From Thermatribacter sp048814795 (lineage in GTDB: Bacteria > Atribacterota > Atribacteria > Atribacterales > Thermatribacteraceae), in NCBI GenBank assembly GCA_048814795.1, contig CP184673.1, positions 1,178,001 to 1,242,000 of the forward strand: 64,000 nt of DNA, read 5' to 3'. Below, piece by piece: positions 52,471-62,188 of the stretch (its first letter is position 1; each line of letters begins with the position of its first letter). The notes beneath the pieces were generated by a model, which made no database searches, had not been told where the DNA came from, and was given only the letters and a program-made list of their open reading frames with translations. The position numbers were made by a program, and so were the translations under genes.

Positions 52471-53965
52471 AGGCTTTCTCCTTTCTGGCAAGGATTTCTG
52501 GAAAAGGAGCCCCAAGAGCAAGCCCTTCCTCGATGAATAAGCCCAGACCAAATAGAGATCCTTCCTGAAAAGGTTTGCCAATAATTTGGAGACCAATGGG
52601 AAGGCCTTTGGCGTAGCCGCAGTTAATCGAGAGTGCTGGTATACCAGCCATTGCAGAGGGAATTGTGAATACGTCTGCCAGGTACATTTGGTAAGGATCT
52701 CGCGTTCTTTCTCCAAACAGGAAAGGAAGGCATGGCGATACAGGCGTGATCAGGAGGTCGCAGGTTTCGAAAGCTTTTTCAAAGTCCTGCTTCACCAGGG
52801 TTCTGACTTTCATCCCTTTAAGGTAGAATTCATCATAGTAGCCAGAGCTTAAAGAGTAAGTGCCCAGAATTATACGTCTTTTAACTTCTTTGCCAAACCC
52901 CTGAGTGCGGGTCTTGAGGTACATTTCTTGCAGTTCGGTTACTTCTTTTGCTCTGAAACCATATAGCACCCCGTCGTATCTCGCCAGGTTGGAGCTGGCC
53001 TCTGAGGGAGCAACTATGTAATAGGCTTCGAGAGCGTAAAAAGTATGCGGTAGGGAAACTTCACCCAACTCAATTCCTTCCTTCTTCAAGAAAGTTATGG
53101 TGTTTTGCAGGTTGTCAATAATTTCGGAGTCTACACCTTCTGAGAAATACTCTTTGGGCAACCCTATTCTTAGCTTTTTAACTTCTTCTCGGGAAAGTAT
53201 TTCTTGAGCCTGAAAAGCTGGATAAGGAGCACATGTTGAGTCTTTTTCGTCTTTGCCACTAATTATTTCAAAAATAGTTGCACAGTCCTTGACTGTTCTG
53301 GTAATTGGTCCCACCTGGTCCAGAGAAGAAGCAAAACTGATCAGTCCAAAACGAGATACCCGACCATAAGTGGGTCTAAGACCCACTACTCCGCAAAATG
53401 CGGCTGGCTGTCTTATGGAACCCCCAGTATCTGACCCCAGAGCCACAGGGGCTTCTAAAGCAGACACACAAGCACTTGAACCCCCACTTGATCCTCCAGG
53501 TACTCTGTTTAGGTCGAAGGGGTTTCTGGTAGGGCCAAAGGCGCTGTTTTCAGTTGAAGACCCCATGGCAAACTCATCCATATTGGTTTTGCCAATGATG
53601 AGAGCTCCTTGAGCTTTAAGTCTGGAAACCACGGTAGCATCATAGGGAGGTATGAAGCCCTCCAGTATTTTAGAGGCACAGGTAGTGGGCATGTTTTTTG
53701 TACAGATATTATCTTTGATGGCGACTGGGATTCCAAAAAGAGGAGGAAGCTCTTCAGAATTTGCCTCTTCGAGTTGTTTATCTAAAAGTTGTGCTTCGTT
53801 CAGAATGGATTCCCGGTTAACAAACAAAAAAGCATGCAGGTGAGGGTCAACTTCTTCAATTCTTTGCAAAAACGCCTGAACTAAGTCTTTTACCAGTATT
53901 TCCCTGTTTTTGATGAGCTTTTGATAATCCTCCAGAGAAAAGTTCTTAAAATCCTTTATGTCCAT
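52463..53965 (-). CDS. gatA: Aspartyl/glutamyl-tRNA amidotransferase subunit A
   Basis: A 500-residue amidase-signature enzyme with the Ser-cis-Ser-Lys triad blocks AIKDNICTK, GGSSGGSSA and GSDTGGSIRQPA. It releases ammonia from glutamine or asparagine and channels it to GatB. ATG 53965 follows AGGTG by 6 nt; a GTG 3 codons upstream is itself part of that site. Conserved gatC-gatA-gatB order, 9 nt after gatC. Confidence 0.96.
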   Translation of the reverse strand: MDIKDFKNFSLEDYQKLIKNREILVKDLVQAFLQRIEEVDPHLHAFLFVNRESILNEAQLLDKQLEEANSEELPPLFGIPVAIKDNICTKNMPTTCASKILEGFIPPYDATVVSRLKAQGALIIGKTNMDEFAMGSSTENSAFGPTRNPFDLNRVPGGSSGGSSACVSALEAPVALGSDTGGSIRQPAAFCGVVGLRPTYGRVSRFGLISFASSLDQVGPITRTVKDCATIFEIISGKDEKDSTCAPYPAFQAQEILSREEVKKLRIGLPKEYFSEGVDSEIIDNLQNTITFLKKEGIELGEVSLPHTFYALEAYYIVAPSEASSNLARYDGVLYGFRAKEVTELQEMYLKTRTQGFGKEVKRRIILGTYSLSSGYYDEFYLKGMKVRTLVKQDFEKAFETCDLLITPVSPCLPFLFGERTRDPYQMYLADVFTIPSAMAGIPALSINCGYAKGLPIGLQIIGKPFQEGSLFGLGLFIEEGLALGAPFPEILARKEKAYE

Positions 53966-53974
53966 TTTTTTCAC

Positions 53975-54271
53975 CTACTTGTCGACTATTTTAGGAACGA
54001 TGATATAATTCCCACTCACCTGGGGAGCGCGTTCCAAAATTTTTTGATACTCGGACCACTCCACTGGTTGATCTGGATTGGTTGGAGGGTTGCTCCAGGA
54101 AATGTGAGAAGTTGGTGAAACGTTTTCTAAGTTCAGTTCTTCGAGTTTTACGAAGTGAGAAACAATGCTGTTAATATCTTCGAAAAAGGCCTGTAGTTCT
54201 TCCTCTTTAAAGCTTAGTTTCGCAAGTTGAGCCACTTTCTTTATTTCTTCCAGCTCGAGCTTTGGATCCAC
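53975..54271 (-). CDS. gatC: Aspartyl/glutamyl-tRNA amidotransferase subunit C
   Basis: A 98-residue stabilising subunit: EEIKKVAQLAKLSFKEEEL, DINSIVSHFVKLEELNLENVSPTSH, and a C-terminal FIVPKIVD-like end. It belts GatA and GatB together. The start is GTG 54271, 6 nt after AGAGGTGA. No gatD is present, as expected in Bacteria. Confidence 0.93.
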   Translation of the reverse strand: MDPKLELEEIKKVAQLAKLSFKEEELQAFFEDINSIVSHFVKLEELNLENVSPTSHISWSNPPTNPDQPVEWSEYQKILERAPQVSGNYIIVPKIVDK

Positions 54272-54296
54272 AACTGTTCACCTCTCTTTTAGAAAC

Positions 54297-56312
54297 TCAC
54301 CCTTCCTGGTCCAGGATTTTGTAGAATTCTTCTTCGGTCAAGATGGGGATTTTTCTGTTTTCTGCTTCCCTTAGCTTAGAACCAGGGTTTTTACCCACAA
54401 CGAGGAAATCTGTACGTGACGAAACTGCGTTGGCTACTTTTCCTCCTTTTTCTTCAATAATTTTTTTAACTTCGTCTCGAGAGAAACGTTCCAGAGCGCC
54501 AGTAACCACGAAAACCTTACCGGCAAAGAAACTACTTTTGGGTTTTTCTTCCGGAGCTTGAGGTTCAATGCCCAGGCTAAGCAGTTCGTCAATCATTTTT
54601 TGGTTTTCGGGATTGGCAAAAAATTGTACTATAGAATCCGCTACTATAGGTCCTATTCCTTCAATTCTTAAGAGGTCTTCTCTTTTTGCTTTCCTAAGTT
54701 TTTGAATATCCTTAAGATTTTCGGCAAGTAATTGGGCTATATATTCTCCAACATGCCTAATACCAAGAGCAAAAATGAATTTGGAAAGAGGTCTTTTTTT
54801 AGAACGCTCCAAGGCCTCGATAAGGTTTTCAGCGGATTTTGAGCCCATCCGCTCCAGCTTTTCAAGCTGATTCTTAGTTAATCTGTAAAGATCGGGAATG
54901 CTTTTTACAAGCCCTTTATCTACCAGTTGCTCCACAAGTTTTTCTCCTAAACCTTCTATATCCATAGCCGCCCTTGAGGCCCAGTGTCTTATTCTTTCTT
55001 TTATTTGAGCTGGGCAGCTGGCATTGATACAGCGCCAGGCTACTTCTCCCTCTTCTCTGTACACCTGGCTACCACATGCTGGGCATTTCTTAGGCATGGT
55101 AAAAACTTTCTCTTCTCCAGTTCTCTTTTCTTTGATCACTCTTACTATTTCCGGGATTACTTCACCGGCCCTTCCCACGATTACCCAGTCTCCTATGCGC
55201 ACGTCTTTTCTACGGATTTCGTCTTCGTTGTGTAGTGTTGCCCTTTTGATGACTACTCCGCCCACTTCTACTGGCTCAAGCACGGCTACTGGGGTAAGAG
55301 TTCCGGTCCTTCCCACGTTTACTTCTATGGCTATCACTTGAGTCAGCCCATAAGTCGGTTGGAATTTGAAAGCAATGGCCCAGCGAGGGCTCTTGGTTGT
55401 TGTTCCTAATCTTTCTTGCTGGCGTAAGGAATTTACCTTTACAACCAGACCATCTATGTCATAGTCCAGGGATTTTCTCCTTTCCTCCCACTCTTTATGC
55501 ATGGCTATTATTTCATCTATGGAACTTACCAGCTTAGAGTGGGGGTTTAACTTGAAACCCAATTCTTTCAGATATTGAAGTACTTGCCAATGGGTTTCAG
55601 GCTGGTAGTCGCTTTCAATGAAAAGGGCTGAATAAACAAAAATGTCAAGATGTCTTTTGGCGGTTATGTTAGGATCAAGTTGCCTCAAAGAACCAGCAGC
55701 AGCATTTCTGGTATTAGCAAAAGGAATTTCTCCACTCTTTCTTCTTTCTTCATTTAGTTTCTCAAACTCTTCTTTGGGCATGAAGATCTCGCCTTGAACT
55801 TCTATTATTTGTGGTGGTTTGGACCCTCGAAGTTTTAAAGGAATACTTCTTATGGTTTTGAGATTGGGAGTTACGTCTTCCCCGGTTAATCCATCGCCCC
55901 TGGTTCCGCCTCTCACAAAAATTCCATTTTCATAGCGCAAGTTTACGGCCAGCCCGTCTATTTTTAATTCCACAACATATTCAACTTCGTTTTCTCCAAG
56001 CCAGCGTTTTACACGTCGATCAAATTCTCGCATTTCTTCTTCTGAAAAAGCATTGTTTAGGCTTAACAGGGGCCTGCTGTGGACAAAGGGAGGAAAAGCC
56101 TCCTGAGGTTTTCCTGCTACCCTTTGGGTGGGAGAATCAGGGGTGACGAACTCTGGATATTTACTTTCTAACTCTTCAAGTTTTCTCATTAAAGCATCGT
56201 ATTCCGCATCAGATATTTCTGGAGAATTCAGTACATAATATCTATAGTCGTGATAGTGGATTATTTCTCGAAGTTTTTCGATTTCCTGACGGATTTTTTC
56301 CTTTTCTTCCAT
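54297..56312 (-). CDS. ligA: NAD-dependent DNA ligase LigA
   Basis: A 671-residue ligase: Ia domain (HDYRYYVLNSPEISDAEYD), adenylation domain with K117 in ELKIDGLAV, OB fold, zinc finger (CPACG..CINASC near 405-430), helix-hairpin-helix array, and C-terminal BRCT domain (about 590-670). It seals nicks using NAD. Length equals the E. coli enzyme. It sits 14 nt after purA. Confidence 0.97.
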   Translation of the reverse strand: MEEKEKIRQEIEKLREIIHYHDYRYYVLNSPEISDAEYDALMRKLEELESKYPEFVTPDSPTQRVAGKPQEAFPPFVHSRPLLSLNNAFSEEEMREFDRRVKRWLGENEVEYVVELKIDGLAVNLRYENGIFVRGGTRGDGLTGEDVTPNLKTIRSIPLKLRGSKPPQIIEVQGEIFMPKEEFEKLNEERRKSGEIPFANTRNAAAGSLRQLDPNITAKRHLDIFVYSALFIESDYQPETHWQVLQYLKELGFKLNPHSKLVSSIDEIIAMHKEWEERRKSLDYDIDGLVVKVNSLRQQERLGTTTKSPRWAIAFKFQPTYGLTQVIAIEVNVGRTGTLTPVAVLEPVEVGGVVIKRATLHNEDEIRRKDVRIGDWVIVGRAGEVIPEIVRVIKEKRTGEEKVFTMPKKCPACGSQVYREEGEVAWRCINASCPAQIKERIRHWASRAAMDIEGLGEKLVEQLVDKGLVKSIPDLYRLTKNQLEKLERMGSKSAENLIEALERSKKRPLSKFIFALGIRHVGEYIAQLLAENLKDIQKLRKAKREDLLRIEGIGPIVADSIVQFFANPENQKMIDELLSLGIEPQAPEEKPKSSFFAGKVFVVTGALERFSRDEVKKIIEEKGGKVANAVSSRTDFLVVGKNPGSKLREAENRKIPILTEEEFYKILDQEG

Positions 56313-56326
56313 AAGAGACCACTCTC

Positions 56327-57613
56327 TCAGAAGAATTCCTTTCTTATTATTGTATCACTTCTGTCCGGGCCTACCGAAATCAGAGCCACAGGCACGCCAC
56401 TCAGGTCCTCGATGAATTCTATGTACTGTCTGGTCTCTCTGGGAAGGTTCCGATATTCTCTTATTCCTGAAATATCTCCTTTCCAGCCCGAAAAGGTTTC
56501 GTAAACTGGTTCACAATAGGTCCAGTAAAGAGGATTGACAGGGAATTCTTCAACTTCTTCTCCCTCTATTCTATAGGCTCTACATATTTTTACTTCAGGT
56601 ATGTTGCTTAAAACATCCAGTTTAGTAAGGGCAAGCCACTTGATGTTATTGATGCGCACTGCATATTTGAGCACTACCCCATCAAGCCACCCACATCTTC
56701 TTGGACGGCCAGTGGTTGCTCCAAACTCTTGGCCCCTTTCTCTGAGCAGCTCTCCAGTTTCGTTTCTAAGTTCTGTGGGAAAAGGACCTTTACCAACTCT
56801 TGAAGTATAAGCCTTGCATATTCCCACTACCTCAATATTTTCAAGCAGCCCTATACCTGCTCCTAATATAGCACCACCTGCAATGGGGTGCGAAGAAGTA
56901 ACGAAAGGGTAAGTGCCGTGATCAAGGTCCAGCATCGAACCCTGTGCTCCTTCGATCAGTATGTTTTTTCCTTCTTTGGCTGCTTGATGGATCATTAGCG
57001 AAGTATCCGTAATCCAATCTTTGAACACCTGGAAGTATTCATAGTATTTATACAATATTTCATTAAACTTCAGGGGGGGATGTCCAAAGACTTTTTCAAG
57101 AAGAGCATTCTTATAGCATATGGCCATTTTAAGTTTGGTGGCAAAGTTGAGCTCATCCAGCATGTCTCCCACCCTTATCCCCCAGCGAGCTACTTTATCT
57201 TCATAGCAAGGTCCAATTCCTCTGCCTGTAGTGCCCAGTTTTTGATCGCCTCTGAACTCTTCAATCAATTTGTCTAAGATTTTGTGGTAAGGCATAACCA
57301 GGTGAGCCTTGCCACTGATACGGATGCGTTCCGTGACTTTTGCATCCTGTTTTCGCAAAATATCTAACTCTTCAATGAGCGATTCCGGATCTATCACCAT
57401 TCCGTCACCGAGTATGCAGGTGCTATTTGGGTGAAGAATTCCTGAGGGTAGAACATGGAATACATATTTTTTGCCTTCTACTATGACTGTATGACCAGCA
57501 TTGCTGCCCCCCTGGGCTCTTACCACCAGATCCGCATTTTCGCTGAGGTAGTCAACTACTTTTCCTTTGCCTTCATCGCCCCAGTGAGTACCAACAACTA
57601 TGTAGATAGACAC
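56327..57613 (-). CDS. purA: Adenylosuccinate synthetase
   Basis: A 428-residue enzyme (family 427-432): GDEGKGK at 12-18, GGSNAGHT, TTGRGIGPCYEDK, EGAQGSMLDLDHGTYPF and the TTGRPRRCGWLD block. It commits IMP to AMP. I choose GTG 57613, 9 nt after GGAGG; upstream ATGs lack homology. It forms a purine branch-point set with guaA and guaB upstream. Confidence 0.96.
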   Translation of the reverse strand: MSIYIVVGTHWGDEGKGKVVDYLSENADLVVRAQGGSNAGHTVIVEGKKYVFHVLPSGILHPNSTCILGDGMVIDPESLIEELDILRKQDAKVTERIRISGKAHLVMPYHKILDKLIEEFRGDQKLGTTGRGIGPCYEDKVARWGIRVGDMLDELNFATKLKMAICYKNALLEKVFGHPPLKFNEILYKYYEYFQVFKDWITDTSLMIHQAAKEGKNILIEGAQGSMLDLDHGTYPFVTSSHPIAGGAILGAGIGLLENIEVVGICKAYTSRVGKGPFPTELRNETGELLRERGQEFGATTGRPRRCGWLDGVVLKYAVRINNIKWLALTKLDVLSNIPEVKICRAYRIEGEEVEEFPVNPLYWTYCEPVYETFSGWKGDISGIREYRNLPRETRQYIEFIEDLSGVPVALISVGPDRSDTIIRKEFF

Positions 57614-57630
57614 CTTAGAGAAACCTCCTA

Positions 57631-59172
57631 TCATTCCCACTCTATTGTTGCAGGTGGTTTCGAAGTGATGTCGTATACCATACGTCCAATGCCTTTGACC
57701 TCGTTAACTACTCTTCTTGCTATAATATCCAGGGTATCGTAGGACAGGCGAGCCCAGTCTGCGGTCATTCCGTCTTCACTGAGCACTGCTCTTAACACTC
57801 CTACATATTCGTAAGTTCTTTCATCACCCATAATGCCTACACTCCTCACAGGAACCAGCACTCCGAAGGATTGCCATATCTTGCGGAACACTGGTGATTT
57901 GCTCAATTCCTGAAATATTATATAATCCATTTCTCGCAATATTTCCAATCGTTCGGGAGTTACCTCTCCTACGATTCTCACAGCCAATCCGGGTCCTGGA
58001 AAAGGCTGCCTCCATACTATTTTCTCGGGTATTCCTAACTGCTGGGCCAGAGTTCTCACTTCGTCTTTAAAAAGAAATTTAAGTGGTTCCAGGACCTTGA
58101 GCTGCATGTGTTCGGGTAGCCCTCCCACATTGTGGTGAGTCTTAATGCGGGCAGAAGGACCCCAGACTGAAATGCTTTCTATTACGTCTGGATAAAGAGT
58201 TCCCTGAAGCAGATAGGTTATGTTTCCCAATTTTGCCGCTTCTTCTTCAAAAACTTCGATAAACGCTTTACCTATTATTTTTCTCTTTTCTTCAGGATCA
58301 GTGACTCCTTGCAAGAGGGAAATAAAACGCTCTCCAGCGTCTACGTAAATGATTCTTTCTTTGCCCAGAAGTTTTTGGGTGCTTTTTAATACTTCTTCAG
58401 CTTCTCCTTTTCTAAGTAACCCATTATTTACAAAAATGCAGCTTAGCTGGTTTCCAATTGCTCGGTAAGTCAGCACCGCTGCAGTTACGGAATCCACCCC
58501 CCCACTTAATGCGCATACCACTTTTTCTTCTTTCACTTCATTGCGAATATAGTTTATTAGCTGCTTTAAAATGGATTCCGGAGTCCATTCCGGGTTACAA
58601 CCACATATGGAAAAAACAAAGTTGGCCAATATTTCCTTGCCCAGAGGTGTGTGGGATACTTCGGGATGAAACTGGATGCCCCATATTTTCCCATCTTCAC
58701 TGCGGATCGCAGCATATTCGCAATCTTCAGTCTTCGCAATTCTCAAAAAACCAGGAGGGAGGGCAACTACACTGTCTCCATGGCTCATCCAGCAAATGGT
58801 TTCTCCACCCATTCTCTCAAACAGCCCTCTTTTTTCAAGAATCGTTAGGAGGGCTCTTCCATATTCTCTCTGGGTGGCTCTTATAACCTTTCCACCCAAA
58901 CTTTTTACCAGAAGCTGCATTCCATAACAAATTCCCAGAACAGGTTTTCCACTTTGCAGCACTTCTTCTGGAAGAGAAGGAGCCTCTGCACTGGTTACGC
59001 TGTAGGGACTTCCTGAAAGGATTATCCCTTTGATTTCTGGATTATGCAGGTCATATTCTTGACCCCTCATGTGGTAGGGCCACACTTCGCTGTAAACTTG
59101 CAGCTCTCTAATTCGGCGAGCAATAAGCTGAGTATATTGAGATCCAAAATCAAGGATTACTATTTTATCCAT
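57631..59172 (-). CDS. guaA: GMP synthase (glutamine-hydrolysing)
   Basis: A 513-residue enzyme. The glutamine amidotransferase half has C82 in GICYGMQLL and the His-Glu pair in QFHPEVSHT; the ATP pyrophosphatase half has ALSGGVDS near residue 220, followed by the C-terminal dimer domain. It amidates XMP to GMP. It lies 7 nt after guaB, whose XMP product it consumes. Confidence 0.97.
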   Translation of the reverse strand: MDKIVILDFGSQYTQLIARRIRELQVYSEVWPYHMRGQEYDLHNPEIKGIILSGSPYSVTSAEAPSLPEEVLQSGKPVLGICYGMQLLVKSLGGKVIRATQREYGRALLTILEKRGLFERMGGETICWMSHGDSVVALPPGFLRIAKTEDCEYAAIRSEDGKIWGIQFHPEVSHTPLGKEILANFVFSICGCNPEWTPESILKQLINYIRNEVKEEKVVCALSGGVDSVTAAVLTYRAIGNQLSCIFVNNGLLRKGEAEEVLKSTQKLLGKERIIYVDAGERFISLLQGVTDPEEKRKIIGKAFIEVFEEEAAKLGNITYLLQGTLYPDVIESISVWGPSARIKTHHNVGGLPEHMQLKVLEPLKFLFKDEVRTLAQQLGIPEKIVWRQPFPGPGLAVRIVGEVTPERLEILREMDYIIFQELSKSPVFRKIWQSFGVLVPVRSVGIMGDERTYEYVGVLRAVLSEDGMTADWARLSYDTLDIIARRVVNEVKGIGRMVYDITSKPPATIEWE

Positions 59173-59179
59173 GCCTTTT

Positions 59180-60343
59180 TCATCTCCCCATTCCTACCCC
59201 CTGGCTTTTTTGGAGCAGCTTTCCTTCAGTCCATATACTGGGGGATATGGCAATTTCTACCTGGTGCATTTCCTGGATGTTTTTTGCGCCAAGAGCTCCC
59301 ATCGCTCCTTTAAGTGCTCCAAGGAGGTTCATGGTACCATCGGTAAGATGACTGGGGCCAAAAAGTATCTCTTTTAATGAACCTTTGATACCCACTTTCA
59401 CCAGAGTACCTCGTGGAAGGTTGGGATCAGGAGTCGCCATACCCCAGTGGTGTCCTTTGCCTGGTGCTTCTTTGGCGCTGGCCAAAGGAGAACCAAGCAT
59501 GACAGCATCTGCTCCACTGGCAAAGGCTTTTGCTATATCCCCTCCGACTCTCATACCCCCATCGGTTATCACTGCTACATAACGACCAGTTGCATTATAG
59601 AAATCGTCTCTGGCGCAGGCTACGTCTATGGTAGCAGTAATTTGGGGTACACCTATGCCCAGCACTGCTCTGGTGGTGCAGGCTGCACCAGGCCCTATGC
59701 CTACCAGAATTCCTGAAGCTCCGGCTTTCATGAGTTCCAGAGCAGCTTTGTATGTTGCGCAGTTTCCCACGATTACTGGTACCCTGCTTTCTCTACAAAA
59801 CTTTTCAAGGTCAAAAGCCTGTTGTTTTGAAGAAATGAAGCGCAGGGTGGTTACCGTAGATTGAATGACTATAATGTCTGCGCCGGCCTTCAAGGCTAAT
59901 TTACCCAAGGTCATGGCCTTGGAGGGAGTACAAGAGCAGCAAGCAAGAACTCCCGAAGACTTAATTTCCTGGATTCTTGAAAATATTAATTCTTCTTTCA
60001 CCGGAACCTGATAAATTTTTTGGATGAGACTGGTCACTTTTTCTTTGGGTTGACTTATGATTTCCTCGATTACTGAGTAGGGATTTTCGTATTTGGTAAA
60101 TATGCCTTCCAGATTAAGCACTCCTAAGCCGCCCATTTTGCCAATTTCTACGGCCATCTTAACATCGATTACACCATCCATAGCGGCTCCCAGAAGAGGA
60201 ATGCCCAGAGAAATATCTCCTATTTTGGTTGAGATGTTCACATCACTGGGGTCAACGGTTACTTCACCAGGGACCAGCGAGACGTCGTCGAATCCGTAGG
60301 CCATTCTTGCTGTGCGGTTTTTCCCGATAAACCAATTTTCCAT
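59180..60343 (-). CDS. GuaB3-type IMP dehydrogenase family protein without CBS domains
   Basis: A 387-residue TIM-barrel protein with the catalytic-loop cysteine C222 in GPGAACTTRAVLG and TDGGMRVGGDIAKA. It resembles the GuaB3 branch rather than classical GuaB: the barrel start ARMAYGFDDVSLVPG, no CBS pair after about residue 90, and short length. Classical members oxidise IMP to XMP; being next to guaA suggests it fills that role. The start is ATG 60343 after GGAAGGTG. It has a clear promoter. Confidence 0.88.
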   Translation of the reverse strand: MENWFIGKNRTARMAYGFDDVSLVPGEVTVDPSDVNISTKIGDISLGIPLLGAAMDGVIDVKMAVEIGKMGGLGVLNLEGIFTKYENPYSVIEEIISQPKEKVTSLIQKIYQVPVKEELIFSRIQEIKSSGVLACCSCTPSKAMTLGKLALKAGADIIVIQSTVTTLRFISSKQQAFDLEKFCRESRVPVIVGNCATYKAALELMKAGASGILVGIGPGAACTTRAVLGIGVPQITATIDVACARDDFYNATGRYVAVITDGGMRVGGDIAKAFASGADAVMLGSPLASAKEAPGKGHHWGMATPDPNLPRGTLVKVGIKGSLKEILFGPSHLTDGTMNLLGALKGAMGALGAKNIQEMHQVEIAISPSIWTEGKLLQKSQGVGMGR

Positions 60344-60410
60344 AGCAGCCCACCTTCCTGTTTTAAGATTGCTTGAGCGGAAAAATAGGGTTTGCCTGAA
60401 CGATTCAAAA

Positions 60411-60439
60411 ATTATACTATCGGTTTGCGATAATCTCAA
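60411..60439 (-). promoter_or_regulatory. Promoter of the guaB3-guaA-purA unit
   Basis: -35 TTGAGA (60439-60434), 17-nt spacer, -10 TATAAT (60416-60411). The leader to the ATG at 60343 is about 60 nt, with no recognisable purine riboswitch. Confidence 0.7.
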
Positions 60440-60463
60440 ATAAGTAATTTGGCTTTTCAAATA

Positions 60464-60499
60464 AGCTTCCCAGAGTCATTCCAATAACCCTGGGAAGCT
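60464..60499 (-). terminator. Stem-loop terminator after groEL
   Basis: A 10-bp stem AGCTTCCCAG/CTGGGAAGCT starts 2 nt past the groEL stop, with a 16-nt self-complementary-looking loop, followed by TATTTG, a weak U-tract. Probably terminates groEL transcripts, possibly incompletely. Confidence 0.6.
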
Positions 60500-60500
60500 C

Positions 60501-62078
60501 CTATTCTTCTGATTCTGCGATTATAACCTGGGTGTTTAATACCAGAGAGGTAATGCTAAACGCGTTCTGAAGAGCGGTGAGCACTACTTTGGTTGGGTCT
60601 ATAATGCCTGCGTCCCACATGTTAACGAAACTACCTCTCATTACATCAAAACCCCAGCCAATGGGTTTTTCTTTTATTGTGGCTGTGATGAGTGCGCCAT
60701 TAAAGCCTGCATTTTCTGCAATCCTCTTTGCAGGCTCTTCAAGAGCTCTGCCGATTATGCTGGCTCCCACTCTTTCGTCTTCTTTTTCAAAATCCAGTGC
60801 CTTAATTTTCTGAGAAGCGTGCACCAGAATAGCTCCTCCTCCTGGAACGATTCCCATCTCCATTGCCGCCTGAGTAGCAGCGAGTGCATCTTCTACCCGA
60901 AACTTTTTCTCTTTAAGCTCTGTTTCGGTTGGTGCTCCGACCTTAACAACTGCTATGCCTCCTGTTAATTTGGCAAGTCGTTCCCGAAGTTTTTCTTTTT
61001 CGTATTCAGCAGTTGTTTTCTCCATTTGAGCCTTGATCTGTTTTATGCGTTCTTCGATATCTTTTTTGTTGCCCTTACCTCCTATAATGGTAGTTTTATC
61101 CTTGGTAGCTACAACTTTGTCAGCCTGTCCCAGGAGATCGGTGGTTACTTTTTCGAGTTTCATGCCCAGTTCTTGAGAGACTACCTGGGCTCCAGTTAAC
61201 ACCGCTATGTCTTTAAGAATTTCTTTTCTGCGCTCTCCGAAAGCAGGAGCCTTCACTGCTAATACCTTTAGAACGCCCTGAAGCTTGTTGACTACCAGAG
61301 TGGTTAAGGCTTCCCCTTCCACTTCTTCAGCAATGATGAGCAAAGAAGCTCCTCGCTGGTGTACCTTTTGCAAGAGGGGGATAAGTGGTCTGCTGGTATT
61401 TATTTTAGAGTCTGTAACCAGTATGTAGGGATTTTCGAGTACTGCTTCCATTTTTTCTGAGTTGGTGACCATGTATGGCGAAAGAAAACCACGGTCAAAT
61501 TGGATTCCTTCTACCAGTTCAAGGATGGTTTGGGATGAAGGTGACTCTTCGATGGTAACTACTCCGTCCCTGCCAACTTTTTCTATGGCTTGAGTTATTA
61601 GTTTACCAATTTCAATGTCGTTTGCAGAAATGGAGGCTACCTGAGCAATTTGCTCAGAGTTTTCTATTTTGACACTCGAATTTTCTATAAAATCGATTGC
61701 CCGTTTAACAGCTTTTTCCATGCCCTGCCTAAGCAAAATCGGGTTATATTCTATGACTGTTGCTTTTAATTCCTCTTCAATCATTTTTTGAGCAAGCACC
61801 AGAGCAGTTGTGGTACCATCGCCTACAACTTCGTTAGTTTTGGTAGCTATTTCCTTGGCAAGTTTGCTACCTATCTCCTCAAGATAGTCCTCGATTTCTA
61901 CTTCTCTGGCTATTGTCACGCCATCATTACTGACGACTGGAGGACCGTATTTTTTTTCTATAACCACGTTTCTGCCCTTGGGGCCAAGGGTAACCTTTAC
62001 CAGGTTTGCCACTTTGTTTATTCCATTTTTTATGGCTCTCTGAGCTTCGGTTCCAAGAACCACTTTTTTGGCAGCCAT
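60501..62078 (-). CDS. groEL: Chaperonin GroEL (60 kDa)
   Basis: A 525-residue GroEL: AQRAIKNGINKVANLVKVTLGPKGRN, equatorial ATP-binding GDGTTT, apical domain and GGGAILVHAS-type block. The usual C-terminal Gly-Gly-Met repeat is absent (ends AESEE). No groES precedes it, and no CIRCE inverted repeat is visible. It folds proteins with a GroES lid that must be encoded elsewhere. The ATG follows AAGGAAGGTG by 6 nt. Confidence 0.96.
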   Translation of the reverse strand: MAAKKVVLGTEAQRAIKNGINKVANLVKVTLGPKGRNVVIEKKYGPPVVSNDGVTIAREVEIEDYLEEIGSKLAKEIATKTNEVVGDGTTTALVLAQKMIEEELKATVIEYNPILLRQGMEKAVKRAIDFIENSSVKIENSEQIAQVASISANDIEIGKLITQAIEKVGRDGVVTIEESPSSQTILELVEGIQFDRGFLSPYMVTNSEKMEAVLENPYILVTDSKINTSRPLIPLLQKVHQRGASLLIIAEEVEGEALTTLVVNKLQGVLKVLAVKAPAFGERRKEILKDIAVLTGAQVVSQELGMKLEKVTTDLLGQADKVVATKDKTTIIGGKGNKKDIEERIKQIKAQMEKTTAEYEKEKLRERLAKLTGGIAVVKVGAPTETELKEKKFRVEDALAATQAAMEMGIVPGGGAILVHASQKIKALDFEKEDERVGASIIGRALEEPAKRIAENAGFNGALITATIKEKPIGWGFDVMRGSFVNMWDAGIIDPTKVVLTALQNAFSITSLVLNTQVIIAESEE

Positions 62079-62139
62079 TTAATGCACCTTCCTTTCCAGT
62101 ATTAACTAAACTTGGTAGTTGTCTAAAAGTGTTCAATTT

Positions 62140-62167
62140 ATGATATCAGAGCGTAAGGAGAATGCAA
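62140..62167 (-). promoter_or_regulatory. Predicted promoter of groEL
   Basis: -35 TTGCAT (62167-62162), 16-nt spacer, -10 TATCAT (62145-62140); leader about 55 nt. No HrcA-type CIRCE element overlaps it. Confidence 0.5.
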
Positions 62168-62188
62168 GTTATTCGCGTTGGACATCGA

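Noticed and set aside
52471..52716. An 82-codon upstream extension of gatB inside gatA
   Set aside because: GatB homology begins at MNEQIETFITIGLEIH with a good ribosome site; the extension is out of frame in gatA and matches nothing.
62079..62188. CIRCE operator upstream of groEL
   Set aside because: No TTAGCACTC-N9-GAGTGCTAA-like inverted repeat is present.
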